This document shows, piece by piece, positions 1 through 7,116 of a stretch of DNA of 13,798 nucleotides. The translations under genes were made by a program, and so were the position numbers. The notes under the pieces are model-generated. The model saw nothing but the letters and a program-made list of their open reading frames with translations, ran no database searches and was not told the DNA's origin. How positions within the stretch are numbered: the first letter of the stretch is position 1; every line of letters begins with the position of its first letter. The DNA comes from an uncultured Bacteroides sp. Lineage in GTDB: Bacteria > Bacteroidota > Bacteroidia > Bacteroidales > Bacteroidaceae. The stretch covers positions 1-13,798 of the forward strand of contig USSR01000110.1 of the NCBI GenBank assembly GCA_900557355.1, in the 5' to 3' direction.

Positions 1-491
1 AAACCTTTCGGATAAGTTTCATGCATTTCATCATCCAGATGTTTGAGGAAACGGTTGATTGTTTCACCGTCACGCTGGTGAAGACAACGGAAATCGGAAA
101 GGGAGAACACGGCACGCAGTCCGGTCAGCCGTTCTTCTTCCAGATGGTCCCAGATGGCATCGCTGGTAAAGAGAAAAACAGATTCGGAATGAGTGACGAT
201 ATGATGTACATCGTTCGGATTAAAATCTTGAAGGATGGGGACAACGATGGCTCCATAAGTGATGGTTGCCATATAAGCAATGCACCAACGGGAATTGTTT
301 TTGCCGATAATAGCTATTTTGTCGCCCCGGCGCAGACTGCAATGTTTGAATAGCAAGTGCAATTTAGCTATCTCTTGCGCCACTTGTCCATAGGAATAAC
401 TCTCGTCTTCACCGTAATCGGTATAGCAAGGAAGATCCCAGTTCTCACGGAAACTCTGCTCGTAGAGTTTGATAAAGTTCTCTTGTATCAT
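1..491 (-). CDS. Long-chain acyl-CoA ligase (AMP-binding family), N-terminal part, cut by window edge
   Basis: Reading the minus strand from an ATG at 491 gives an open frame of 163 codons that runs off the left edge, so only the N-terminus is here. It begins MIQENFIKLYEQSF and contains YTDYGEDESYSYGQVAQEIA, then LRRGDKIAIIGKNNSRWCIA and TYGAIVVPI. This is the usual opening of ANL-superfamily long-chain fatty acid-CoA ligases, which activate a fatty acid as acyl-AMP and transfer it to CoA. The P-loop and adenylate-forming core would lie beyond the window, so substrate and catalytic residues cannot be checked. A -7 box sits at 515-522 and the gene is divergent from mtaB. Family call is from recognition of the N-terminal pattern; chain-length specificity is unknown. 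Confidence 0.85.
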   Translation of the reverse strand, partial: MIQENFIKLYEQSFRENWDLPCYTDYGEDESYSYGQVAQEIAKLHLLFKHCSLRRGDKIAIIGKNNSRWCIAYMATITYGAIVVPILQDFNPNDVHHIVTHSESVFLFTSDAIWDHLEEERLTGLRAVFSLSDFRCLHQRDGETINRFLKHLDDEMHETYPKG

Positions 492-514
492 TGCACGAAA
501 ATTGATGATTTGTG

Positions 515-522
515 CAAAAGTA
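515..522 (-). promoter_or_regulatory. Bacteroides -7 box for the acyl-CoA ligase gene
   Basis: The minus strand reads TACTTTTG, matching TAnnTTTG, 23 bases before the ATG at 491. No convincing TTTG -33 box lies at the expected distance. It faces away from the mtaB -7 box at 545-552. Confidence 0.5.
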
Positions 523-544
523 GGAAAATTCTAAGAATTATATG

Positions 545-552
545 TAACTTTG
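545..552 (+). promoter_or_regulatory. Bacteroides -7 box for mtaB
   Basis: TAACTTTG matches the TAnnTTTG consensus and would start transcription near 557-561, about 20 bases before the ATG at 578. No clear -33 TTTG is seen. It supports the 578 start over an in-frame GTG at 563, which would leave almost no leader. Confidence 0.55.
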
Positions 553-577
553 TGGCAGAAATGTGTTTAGAATAGAT

Positions 578-1897
578 ATGATTGATACCAATATATTTCA
601 AAATAAGACAGCGGTTTACTATACGTTGGGGTGTAAGTTGAACTTTTCGGAAACCTCTACTATCGGTAAGATTTTGCGGGAAGCAGGCGTGCGTACGGCA
701 CGTAAGGGAGAGAAGGCGGACATCTGTGTAGTGAACACTTGCTCGGTGACGGAGGTGGCAGATAAGAAATGCCGCCAGGCTATTCATCGCTTGGTGAAGC
801 AACATCCGGATGCTTTCGTGGTTGTGACCGGATGTTATGCCCAGTTGAAGCCCGAAACCGTTGCAAAGATTGAAGGGGTGGACGTGGTGCTTGGTGCCGA
901 ACAGAAAAAGGACTTACTTCAATATCTCGGTAATTTACAGAAAAATGAATCGGGAGAAGCGTACGCTTCAGCGTTGAAAGACATCCATTCATTTGCGCCG
1001 TCCTGCTCACGGGGGGATCGTACCCGCTATTTTCTGAAAGTACAGGATGGTTGCGATTATTATTGTTCCTATTGTACCATTCCTTTTGCTCGCGGCCGGA
1101 GCCGCAATGGAACGGTTGCCTCTATGGTAGAACAGGCACGTCAGGCTGCAGCCGAAGGGGGAAAGGAGATTGTGTTGACCGGCGTTAACATTGGCGATTT
1201 CGGCAAGAGCACCGGAGAGACTTTCTTCGACTTGGTGAAGGCGTTGGACGAGGTAGAAGGTATTGAACGTTATCGTATCTCTTCCATAGAACCTAATTTG
1301 CTGACTGATGAGATAATAGAGTTCGTTTCGCATTCCCGCAGCTTTATGCCTCATTTCCATATTCCATTGCAGTCCGGTAGTGACGACGTTTTAAAACTGA
1401 TGCGCCGTCGGTATGATACGGAACTCTTCGCTTCCAAAGTGCAGAGAGTGAAAGAAATGATGCCCGACGCTTTTATCGGTGTGGATGTCATAGTGGGTAC
1501 GCGGGGTGAAACGGATGAATACTTTGAGCAGGCTTATGAATTTATTAAGAGTCTGGATGTGACCCAACTTCACGTGTTCAGCTATTCCGAACGGCCGGGT
1601 ACACAGGCTTTGAAGATAGACCATGTGGTAACTCCGGAGGAAAAGCATCGTCGCAGTCAGCGTCTTTTGGAACTTTCGGATGAAAAGACGCATGCATTCT
1701 ATGCCCGCCATATCGGACAAACTATGCCGGTATTGCTGGAACGTTCCAAGCCGGGTGCACCGATGCATGGCTTTACGGCTAACTATATCCGGATAGAGGT
1801 TCCCCATAATGATACACTGGACAATCAAGTGGTATCTGTACGCTTGGGCAATTTCAATGAAGACGGGACGGCGTTGCAGGGAACTTTACTATTATAA
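578..1897 (+). CDS. mtaB: tRNA t6A37 methylthiotransferase MtaB
   Basis: This is a radical-SAM methylthiotransferase of the MiaB/MtaB family, 439 residues from the ATG at 578. In the family MtaB adds a methylthio group to t6A at position 37 of tRNAs reading ANN codons. The N-terminal domain has the three cysteines that hold the auxiliary iron-sulfur cluster: TLGCKLN (C19), NTCSVTE (C55) and TGCYAQ (C86). The radical-SAM motif CDYYCSYC supplies C159, C163 and C166. A C-terminal TRAM-like region follows from about residue 370 (GQTMPVLLERS to GTLLL). The TLGCKLN opening and overall length fit MtaB better than MiaB or RimO. All six cluster cysteines are present, so the enzyme should be active. 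It is followed after 17 bases by the acyltransferase gene, possibly in one transcript. Confidence 0.93.
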   Translation: MIDTNIFQNKTAVYYTLGCKLNFSETSTIGKILREAGVRTARKGEKADICVVNTCSVTEVADKKCRQAIHRLVKQHPDAFVVVTGCYAQLKPETVAKIEGVDVVLGAEQKKDLLQYLGNLQKNESGEAYASALKDIHSFAPSCSRGDRTRYFLKVQDGCDYYCSYCTIPFARGRSRNGTVASMVEQARQAAAEGGKEIVLTGVNIGDFGKSTGETFFDLVKALDEVEGIERYRISSIEPNLLTDEIIEFVSHSRSFMPHFHIPLQSGSDDVLKLMRRRYDTELFASKVQRVKEMMPDAFIGVDVIVGTRGETDEYFEQAYEFIKSLDVTQLHVFSYSERPGTQALKIDHVVTPEEKHRRSQRLLELSDEKTHAFYARHIGQTMPVLLERSKPGAPMHGFTANYIRIEVPHNDTLDNQVVSVRLGNFNEDGTALQGTLLL

Positions 1898-1914
1898 TAA
1901 GGTATAAGAAAAGT

Positions 1915-2817
1915 ATGAAATCGAAACTTATCTACTGGCTGACTTACGCAGGTATGTGGCTTCTGGCTTTGCTTCCTTTCCGGGCACTCTATATATTGTC
2001 TGACGGACTCTATCTCTTGATGCGCCATGTGGTGCATTACCGTCGTGGGGTGGTTCGTAAAAACCTAAAGAATTCTTTTCCGGAAAAGTCTCAAGCCGAA
2101 CTTCGTGAGATTGAGCGTGAGTTTTATCACTACATCTGCGATTATATGCTGGAAGAAATCAAGATGATGCGTATGTCATTCGAAGACCTTTCCCGGCGTA
2201 TGGAGTATGGTAACACAGAAGAATATCTTGCCATGCTCGAAAAACATGGAGGCATTGTTGTGCTCATTCCCCATTATGCCAACTTTGAGTGGTTGACAGC
2301 AATGGGCGCTTTCATGAAGCCCGAAGATGTGCCGCTACAGGTGTATAAACCTTTGCGAAATAAGTATGTGGACGAAATGTTTAAGCTTATCCGTGCCCGG
2401 CATGGTGGTTATAATGTGCCGAAGCACTCTACTGCCCGCGAAGTGATCCGGTTGCGCCGTGAAGGGAAGCATGTAGTGGTCGGTTTGATTACCGATCAAT
2501 CGCCCAATCGTAACGAAGCTCACCACTGGACTACTTTCCTGAACCAGGAAACCGTATTCATGGATGGAGGTGAACGTATTGCCAGGATGATGAATTATCC
2601 TGTATTTTATTGCGAATTGGAGAGACAAGGCAGAGGACATTGCAAAGCCTACTTCGATTTGTTGACCGAAACCCCTAAACAGACTGCTGAAGGGGAGATA
2701 ACCGAACTTTTCGTACGCCGTCTGGAACAAACGATTCGTCGTGCTCCTGCCTATTGGTTCTGGTCTCATAAACGTTGGAAACTGAAACGTGAAGAACTGG
2801 AGAAGCAAAATGGATAA
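1915..2817 (+). CDS. LpxL/HtrB-family lysophospholipid (lipid A) acyltransferase
   Basis: The 300-residue protein has a hydrophobic N-terminus (about residues 5-35) that would anchor it to the inner membrane. It carries the catalytic HX4E motif in IPHYANFEW (H120, E125). A conserved YKPLRNKYVDEMF stretch and GLITDQSPN follow, then FMDGGERIARM. These are hallmarks of the LpxL/LpxM family, which transfers a secondary acyl chain to lipid A precursors. Length (about 300) is normal. It overlaps the following glycosyltransferase by 8 bases, so the two are almost certainly co-translated, pointing to a shared envelope lipid or glycan role. Which acyl chain it adds, and whether the acceptor is lipid A, cannot be told from sequence alone. 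Confidence 0.88.
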   Translation: MKSKLIYWLTYAGMWLLALLPFRALYILSDGLYLLMRHVVHYRRGVVRKNLKNSFPEKSQAELREIEREFYHYICDYMLEEIKMMRMSFEDLSRRMEYGNTEEYLAMLEKHGGIVVLIPHYANFEWLTAMGAFMKPEDVPLQVYKPLRNKYVDEMFKLIRARHGGYNVPKHSTAREVIRLRREGKHVVVGLITDQSPNRNEAHHWTTFLNQETVFMDGGERIARMMNYPVFYCELERQGRGHCKAYFDLLTETPKQTAEGEITELFVRRLEQTIRRAPAYWFWSHKRWKLKREELEKQNG

Positions 2818-3826
2818 GATAGCAGTTGTAATATTAAACTGGAACGGGTGTGAAATGCTTCGCTCATTTCTTCCCTCCGTGGTACGCTTTTCCGAAGCAG
2901 ACGGTGCTGTGGTGTATGTTGCTGATAATGGTTCAACGGATGCATCTGTTGAGGTGCTTTGTCGGGAGTTTCCTACCGTCCGATTGATACTGCTGGAAGA
3001 AAACCAGGGTTTTGCCGATGGTTATAACAAGGCTTTGCTGGAAGTGGATGCTGAGTATGTGGTACTTCTCAATTCGGATGTGGAAGTGACGGAGCATTGG
3101 CTTCAGCCATTGGCAGATTATATGGAGGCACATCCTGAGGCAGCAGCTTGCCAGCCGAAGATACGGAGTTGGCGGCAGAAGGGGAAGTTTGAGTATGCAG
3201 GTGCGGCAGGCGGCTTTCTCGATCGTTACGGCTATCCGTTCTGTCGTGGGCGGATTATGGGTGTGGTAGAGGAGGACAAAGGGCAATACGATACCATTAT
3301 TCCTGTATTTTGGGCTACAGGTGCAGCCTTGTTTATCCGCCTGAAAGACTATTGTGAGGCCGGAGGGCTGGACGGACGATTCTTTGCCCACATGGAAGAA
3401 ATAGACTTATGCTGGAGACTTCGTGCACGTGGCAGGCAGATTGTATGTGTGCCGCAAAGTGTGGTTTATCATGTAGGCGGTGCTACTTTAAAGAAAGAAA
3501 ATCCCCGAAAGACTTACCTCAATTTTCGTAATAATCTTGTCATGCTTTACAAGAACCTGCCTTCGGAAGATTTGTCTTCGGTGATGCGTATTCGTGCTGT
3601 CCTCGACTATGTGGCTGCATTGAATTTTGCTCTTAAACTCCAGTTCCCCAATGCATTGGCTGTACTTCGTGCGCGCCGTGAATATCGTCGGTTACGTTCT
3701 TCTTTCACTGCTGCACGCGAAGAAAACCTGAAAAAAACTTCCCTTTCCGTGATACCGGAATGGACAAAAAGCAGTATCTTGGCGCAGTATTATTTACGTG
3801 GAAAGAAATTTTTCTCGCAATTATAG
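2810..3826 (+). CDS. Family 2 glycosyltransferase
   Basis: The ATG at 2810 is chosen because it overlaps the preceding stop (ATGGATAA) and gives the classic GT2 start MDKIAVVILNWNG; the in-frame ATG at 2789 only adds seven residues inside the upstream gene. The 338-residue protein is a GT-A fold inverting glycosyltransferase. DNGSTD lies at 39-44, the metal-binding DxD-like element LLNSDVEV at 86-93, and the acceptor/catalytic region MEEIDLCWR at 195-203, then HVGGAT at 221-226. This layout resembles rhamnosyltransferase-like (WbbL/RfbN-type) GT2 enzymes. The sugar donor and acceptor are unknown. Coupling to the acyltransferase suggests work on lipopolysaccharide or another envelope glycolipid. 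No terminal membrane helices are obvious, so it is probably cytoplasmic or peripheral. Confidence 0.9.
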   Translation: MDKIAVVILNWNGCEMLRSFLPSVVRFSEADGAVVYVADNGSTDASVEVLCREFPTVRLILLEENQGFADGYNKALLEVDAEYVVLLNSDVEVTEHWLQPLADYMEAHPEAAACQPKIRSWRQKGKFEYAGAAGGFLDRYGYPFCRGRIMGVVEEDKGQYDTIIPVFWATGAALFIRLKDYCEAGGLDGRFFAHMEEIDLCWRLRARGRQIVCVPQSVVYHVGGATLKKENPRKTYLNFRNNLVMLYKNLPSEDLSSVMRIRAVLDYVAALNFALKLQFPNALAVLRARREYRRLRSSFTAAREENLKKTSLSVIPEWTKSSILAQYYLRGKKFFSQL

Positions 3827-3871
3827 CTTTTTCTTTTTACCGATTGTTTATTATTTAAACGGTATTGGCTT

Positions 3872-4393
3872 ATGACAAAATTAGTTAGAAAGATTGGATT
3901 AGTGGCGCACGACGCCATGAAGAAAGACCTCATTGAGTGGGTCCTCTGGAACTCAGAATTGCTTATGGGGCACAAGTTTTACTGTACAGGTACTACAGGA
4001 ACTCTTATCCTTGAGGCTCTTAAGGAAAAGCATCCCGATGTTGAGTGGGACTTTACCATTCTGAAATCCGGTCCTTTGGGCGGTGACCAGCAAATGGGTT
4101 CCCGCATTGTGGACGGTGAGATTGATTACCTTTTCTTCTTCACTGACCCGATGACGTTGCAGCCGCACGATACGGATGTAAAGGCATTGACTCGTCTGGC
4201 CGGTGTGGAGAATATCGTTTTCTGTTGTAACCGTAGTACGGCAGATCATATTATTTCAAGTCCGTTGTTTGTAGATCCTATGTACGAACGTACGGTTCCG
4301 GATTACACCGGCTATACCAAACGATTTGAAAATAAACCGGTGGTTGCCGAGGCGGTGGAGTCTGCCAAAAAGCGGAAGAAAAAGAGAGGATAA
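3872..4393 (+). CDS. mgsA: Methylglyoxal synthase
   Basis: The enzyme converts dihydroxyacetone phosphate to methylglyoxal and phosphate, a bypass that relieves sugar-phosphate stress. KIGLVAHDAMKKDLIEW carries H13. GTTGTLI (40-46) and SGPLGGDQQMGSRI (66-78, D72) form the phosphate-binding and catalytic regions. FFFTDPMTLQPHDTDVKAL supplies D92, H99 and D102, matching E. coli H19, D71, D91, H98 and D101. All expected catalytic residues are present. The protein is 173 residues against 152 in E. coli, the excess being a C-terminal tail ending in a very basic run (AKKRKKKRG). The gene starts 45 bases after the glycosyltransferase and is convergent with the broken ATPase at 4488-5610. Confidence 0.95.
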   Translation: MTKLVRKIGLVAHDAMKKDLIEWVLWNSELLMGHKFYCTGTTGTLILEALKEKHPDVEWDFTILKSGPLGGDQQMGSRIVDGEIDYLFFFTDPMTLQPHDTDVKALTRLAGVENIVFCCNRSTADHIISSPLFVDPMYERTVPDYTGYTKRFENKPVVAEAVESAKKRKKKRG

Positions 4394-4394
4394 A

Positions 4395-4460
4395 GGAGAA
4401 AATAAGGACGACTTTTTGCTGTTATGCTGCATTTATAAGTCCCTTTCTTAGCCCTTCTCC
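4395..4460. terminator. Possible bidirectional terminator between convergent genes
   Basis: Between the mgsA stop and the opposing ATPase stop, GGAGAA (4395-4400) can pair with TTCTCC (4455-4460), and GGAC (4406-4409) with GTCC (4439-4442). The large loop contains a T run (4413-4417). The stem is interrupted, so this is a weak call made mainly on position. Confidence 0.25.
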
Positions 4461-4487
4461 AATGTAATAACCGGTGGTAGGTAATAA

Positions 4488-5610
4488 TTATAATAGAAAC
4501 TCTTCCACATTATCTCGCGTGATAACATTGAATGTAGCGTTCGGGTAACTGTTGGTAAATGTTTTTGGTACTTTGGCGATTCTCTTTGGATTCCATTTAA
4601 ACTCATAAGCTGCCAGTTGCCCGTTGCCTTCTTCAATGAAGTCGATTTCTTGCATGGCAGTGGTGCGCCAGAACCATGTGTTATACCATAGATGGTGGTA
4701 ATGTAAAAACTTTATTCGTTCCGATACTATAAAGTTTTCGAATAACGCTCCAATATCAGGGCGGGTTTCGGCTAATGCAAAGTTGGCGATAACCGCGTTG
4801 CGGATGCCGTTGTCATAGAAATATATTTTTCGGCTACTCTTTAGTTCATTTCGTAAATTACGGCTGAAAGATCCTAAGCGGAAGATGATATATGATTGTT
4901 CCAATAAAATGACATAACGTTCCACTGTCTTTGGATCTAAATCACACAGTTGCCCTAATTCATTATATGAAACTTCGGAACCTACTTGAAAAGCAAGAGC
5001 TTGTAATAGTTTTACTATTTTGTTGGCTTTCTTTATATGTTCCCAATCCAGGATATCCTTATATAAATAACTGTCGGAAAGTTGTTTCAGAATTTCAACC
5101 TCTGAGCCGGGATGGTTCACTACGTCCGGATAATAGCCATATACCAGTCGGTGGGGAAGTAGTCTTTTCTCATCCATAAGTCCATGATGATTTACCATCT
5201 CTTCAAAGGAGAGGGGATACATTTTATATTCCCATTTCCTTCCGGTCAGTGGCTCATTGATTTTGTTGGCAAGGTCGAAAGAAGAACTTCCGGTTGCTAT
5301 CAGTTGAATGTCCGGCAGTTGGTCTGTGATGAGTTTAAGTCTTATCCCAATGTCTTCAATTCGTTGTGCTTCATCTATGATAACAGTTTTATTATTGCCG
5401 AAGATATACTTCAAACGCGTTGCCGAGATGTTTTCAAAAAGTGCACGAGTATCCTGTTCGTCTCCATTGAGCCACAATATACCTTCTTTTTCTTTGAACA
5501 GATGTTTCAATAAGGTAGTCTTACCTTACTTGGCGTGCCCCCATGATGACAATGGCTTTATCTTGTCCCAGTTTATTTCGTATACTTTCTTCTAATACTC
5601 TTGTTATCAT
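4488..5610 (-). pseudogene. DUF4143-type AAA ATPase, frameshifted in the P-loop
   Basis: From an ATG at 5610 the minus strand reads MITRVLEESIRNKLGQDKAI then VIMGARQV and hits TAA at 5523-5521. Removing one base at 5526/5527 restores the family's GARQVGKTTLLKHLF and joins the open frame running from 5510 to 4488, giving a protein of about 373 residues. That frame has Walker B KTVIIDEAQRIED, the sensor-like LIATGSSSFDLAN, and a C-terminal DUF4143-like half ending in a nuclease-like IDFIEEGNGQ...AAYEFKW region. A restart at the ATG at 5510 is possible but would lack the P-loop lysine, so it should not bind ATP normally. The family's cellular role is unclear. A strong promoter at 5636-5667 suggests it is still transcribed. 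It could instead be a sequencing or assembly error. Confidence 0.82.
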
Positions 5611-5635
5611 ACTCTTATTGCTTTTTTCCTGAAAG

Positions 5636-5667
5636 CAAAGATAACAGATAATAAGTGTAAATCCAAA
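5636..5667 (-). promoter_or_regulatory. Bacteroides promoter for the frameshifted ATPase
   Basis: On the minus strand TTTG (5667-5664), a 20-base spacer and TATCTTTG (5643-5636) match the TTTG / TAnnTTTG consensus. Transcription would begin roughly 20 bases before the ATG at 5610. The -33 box lies inside the outer edge of the large inverted repeat at 5662-5719. Confidence 0.65.
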
Positions 5668-5719
5668 AATATCATGTTTTTTGCGGATTTCATTCCGTAA
5701 AAAACATGATATTTTTGGA
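5662..5719. terminator. Long near-perfect inverted repeat, probable transcription terminator
   Basis: A left arm at 5662-5687 and right arm at 5694-5719 are 26 bases each, with one non-identical position (5683 against 5698) and a 6-base loop. Arms include runs of A and T around a CATG core. It sits 62 bases past the stop of the PorT-like gene and before the ATPase promoter, as expected of a terminator for the upstream unit. The arms are much longer than a standard terminator, so a mobile-element remnant or other structured repeat is possible. Confidence 0.6.
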
Positions 5720-5780
5720 AATGTAATTATTGTATAACCCGAAGATGGTGTTTCTCAATTGCTCTTTGCAACTATAGGAT

Positions 5781-6476
5781 TTAGAATATATATCCTACAG
5801 AAAGCTGATAGCCATAATCTCTTATACTACACTGATACTGTATTCGCTTAATGGCCTCATAGTATTGGAATGATAGTGTATAATGCCTGCCGATAACAGC
5901 TTTCAGTCCTGCAATTCCTCCATAAGTCCAGTGGCGAAGAGGATTGAGATTAATGCGGTATAATTCATAGGGCAAGTCAGAGATATAAAATGCATCGGTA
6001 TATCCTTTCATCGGATTCCATTTCTCATGTATCTTCTTGCCGTCAGCCGGAGATTTGATGTCCAATGGGCAGTCACCGGCACTAAAGTTATATGAAGCAT
6101 ACATTCCGACTGAAGGAATCAAACTCAACGTCTTGCTAATTTTGAATTTGTATCCTACCTTTAGCGGGATAACGATATGGTTTAGTTTTATCTTAGCATC
6201 CGGGAAACGGGGAAGCATGCCATATTCCATTTCCATCCTGCTTTGGGTTTGCATGAACGAGACTCCCGACATCAACATCCAATGTTTTTTGAATTCATAA
6301 TCCAGGGTTCCTCCAATTTGGAATCCAGTTCCCATGCCACCTATCTTTTGTACATAGTTATCACTGCTTTTAAAGTGTGTCAGGTTCATTCCTGCATCTA
6401 CGCCGATTCTTATTTGTGCAAAGGCTTGTAGTGATAGGTATAGTGCCAATAGTAGAAATAATGTAATTCTTTTCAT
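5781..6476 (-). CDS. PorT-like outer membrane beta-barrel protein
   Basis: The 231-residue protein begins with a clear signal peptide (MKRITLFLLLALYLSLQAFA, cleavage before Q21). The mature part starts IRIGVDAGMNLTHF, typical of Bacteroidetes small beta-barrels of the PorT/outer-membrane protein beta-barrel family. Alternating strand-like segments follow (TLDYEFKKHWMLMSGVSF, IVIPLKVGYKFKISKTLSLI, GGIAGLKAVIGRHYTLSFQY). It ends in an aromatic YGYQLSVGYIF that fits recognition by the barrel-assembly machinery. It should reside in the outer membrane; its ligand or role is unknown. It is the last gene of a same-strand series that includes two lipoproteins and DUF3244, and is followed by the large inverted repeat. 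A separate promoter is not evident in the 123 bases upstream. Confidence 0.8.
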   Translation of the reverse strand: MKRITLFLLLALYLSLQAFAQIRIGVDAGMNLTHFKSSDNYVQKIGGMGTGFQIGGTLDYEFKKHWMLMSGVSFMQTQSRMEMEYGMLPRFPDAKIKLNHIVIPLKVGYKFKISKTLSLIPSVGMYASYNFSAGDCPLDIKSPADGKKIHEKWNPMKGYTDAFYISDLPYELYRINLNPLRHWTYGGIAGLKAVIGRHYTLSFQYYEAIKRIQYQCSIRDYGYQLSVGYIF

Positions 6477-6540
6477 TTAATATTATAATATCAATTGTTT
6501 ATAAATATGTCATCTTAGTCACTTTATGCTTTTGGGGCAT

Positions 6541-6590
6541 TGTCATGCTAAGTGCAGTCGAAGCATTTTCTCTTTCTGAGCACGACAGGA
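6541..6590. repeat. Possible degenerate intergenic repeat with small inverted repeats
   Basis: The stretch GTCATGCTAAGTGCAGTCGA followed by AGCAT has ATGCT/AGCAT ends. From memory it resembles a sequence type (GTCATNCTGAGCGNAGTCGAAG-like) that recurs between genes in many bacterial genomes. A second TTTCTGAGCACGACAGGAAA segment follows. No second copy exists in this window, so the repeat status is unproven. Confidence 0.3.
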
Positions 6591-6614
6591 AAACATCCTT
6601 TATTGGGGATGTTT
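6591..6614 (-). terminator. Hairpin overlapping the stop of the small lipoprotein gene
   Basis: AAACATCC (6591-6598) and GGATGTTT (6607-6614) pair perfectly over 8 bases with an 8-base loop. On the minus strand the gene's TAA stop lies inside the loop and a short T run (TTTT) closes the second arm, giving a compact terminator-like end. Confidence 0.5.
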
Positions 6615-7028
6615 GACACGATACCAAAGGCCTGTTCCCATCATACTGCAGTACGCATGCTCCGATATTATTGTAAAACGGGCTTCTAATCTATTGTTGC
6701 TGGTGAAACGCCCCTCAAAGGACCTGACGAAAGTTTCTGTTGCTTCGATAGAGGGAAAAGAAGGTTCATGTGGACTTAATATCTGTATTTTCCCATTGTC
6801 AAATAAATACTTGGATTTTCCTACCGGATGTTTCATTCTCTCTTCTGGATAGAGGATGTGGATACTGACACTGTCTTCGCTTTCAAATGTTATAGATGTT
6901 TCCGAGCCTTCGAAGGTCTCTCCGATAGGGGGAGTAGTCATGATGAATTCTTTTTCTTCGTCCTCATCATTATTGCAGGCCGTTAGTAATAATGTGGCTA
7001 TTAATAGAAGGTAGTATGTTAGTTTCAT
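6600..7028 (-). CDS. Small lipoprotein, probably surface-exposed, unknown function
   Basis: The 142-residue protein starts MKLTYYLLLIATLLLTAC, a type II signal peptide with lipobox LTAC and the lipidated cysteine at residue 18. The cysteine is followed at once by NNDEDEEKE; acidic stretches here act as surface-export signals on Bacteroidetes lipoproteins, so exposure on the cell surface is likely. The rest is hydrophilic and beta-rich in appearance (ETSITFESEDSVSIHILYP, NRLEARFTIISEHAYCSMMG) with no family I recognise. It lies 88 bases downstream of the large lipoprotein, separated by a hairpin (7050-7107), and 123 bases upstream of the PorT-like gene. It may be a partner of either; nothing in the sequence proves this. 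Confidence 0.75.
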   Translation of the reverse strand: MKLTYYLLLIATLLLTACNNDEDEEKEFIMTTPPIGETFEGSETSITFESEDSVSIHILYPEERMKHPVGKSKYLFDNGKIQILSPHEPSFPSIEATETFVRSFEGRFTSNNRLEARFTIISEHAYCSMMGTGLWYRVKHPQ

Positions 7029-7049
7029 AATTTAGTATTATAATATTAA

Positions 7050-7107
7050 TTACCTATAAGTAGCAAACCGGATAATGCATCGTAATCCGGAAGCTACTTA
7101 TAGGTAA
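7050..7107 (-). terminator. Large hairpin after the 539-residue lipoprotein gene
   Basis: TTACCTATAAGTAGC (7050-7064) pairs with GCTACTTATAGGTAA (7093-7107), 15 perfect bases. After a small internal loop CCGGAT (7068-7073) pairs with ATCCGG (7085-7090), leaving an 11-base loop containing ATGCAT. It begins 9 bases after the stop at 7117 on the minus strand and ends 21 bases before the next start. It may end transcription, attenuate it, or stabilise the upstream message. Confidence 0.6.
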
Positions 7108-7116
7108 ATTCTTTTT

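Noticed and set aside
21..353. Open frame of 110 codons on the + strand
   Set aside because: It is antisense to the acyl-CoA ligase reading frame, which has clear family motifs.
563..577. GTG start for mtaB five codons upstream
   Set aside because: The -7 box at 545-552 would leave almost no leader before 563, and the ATG at 578 gives a normal family N-terminus.
3835..3865. Hairpin TACCG...CGGTA between the glycosyltransferase gene and mgsA
   Set aside because: The stem is short, interrupted and AT-rich; not strong enough to call a terminator.
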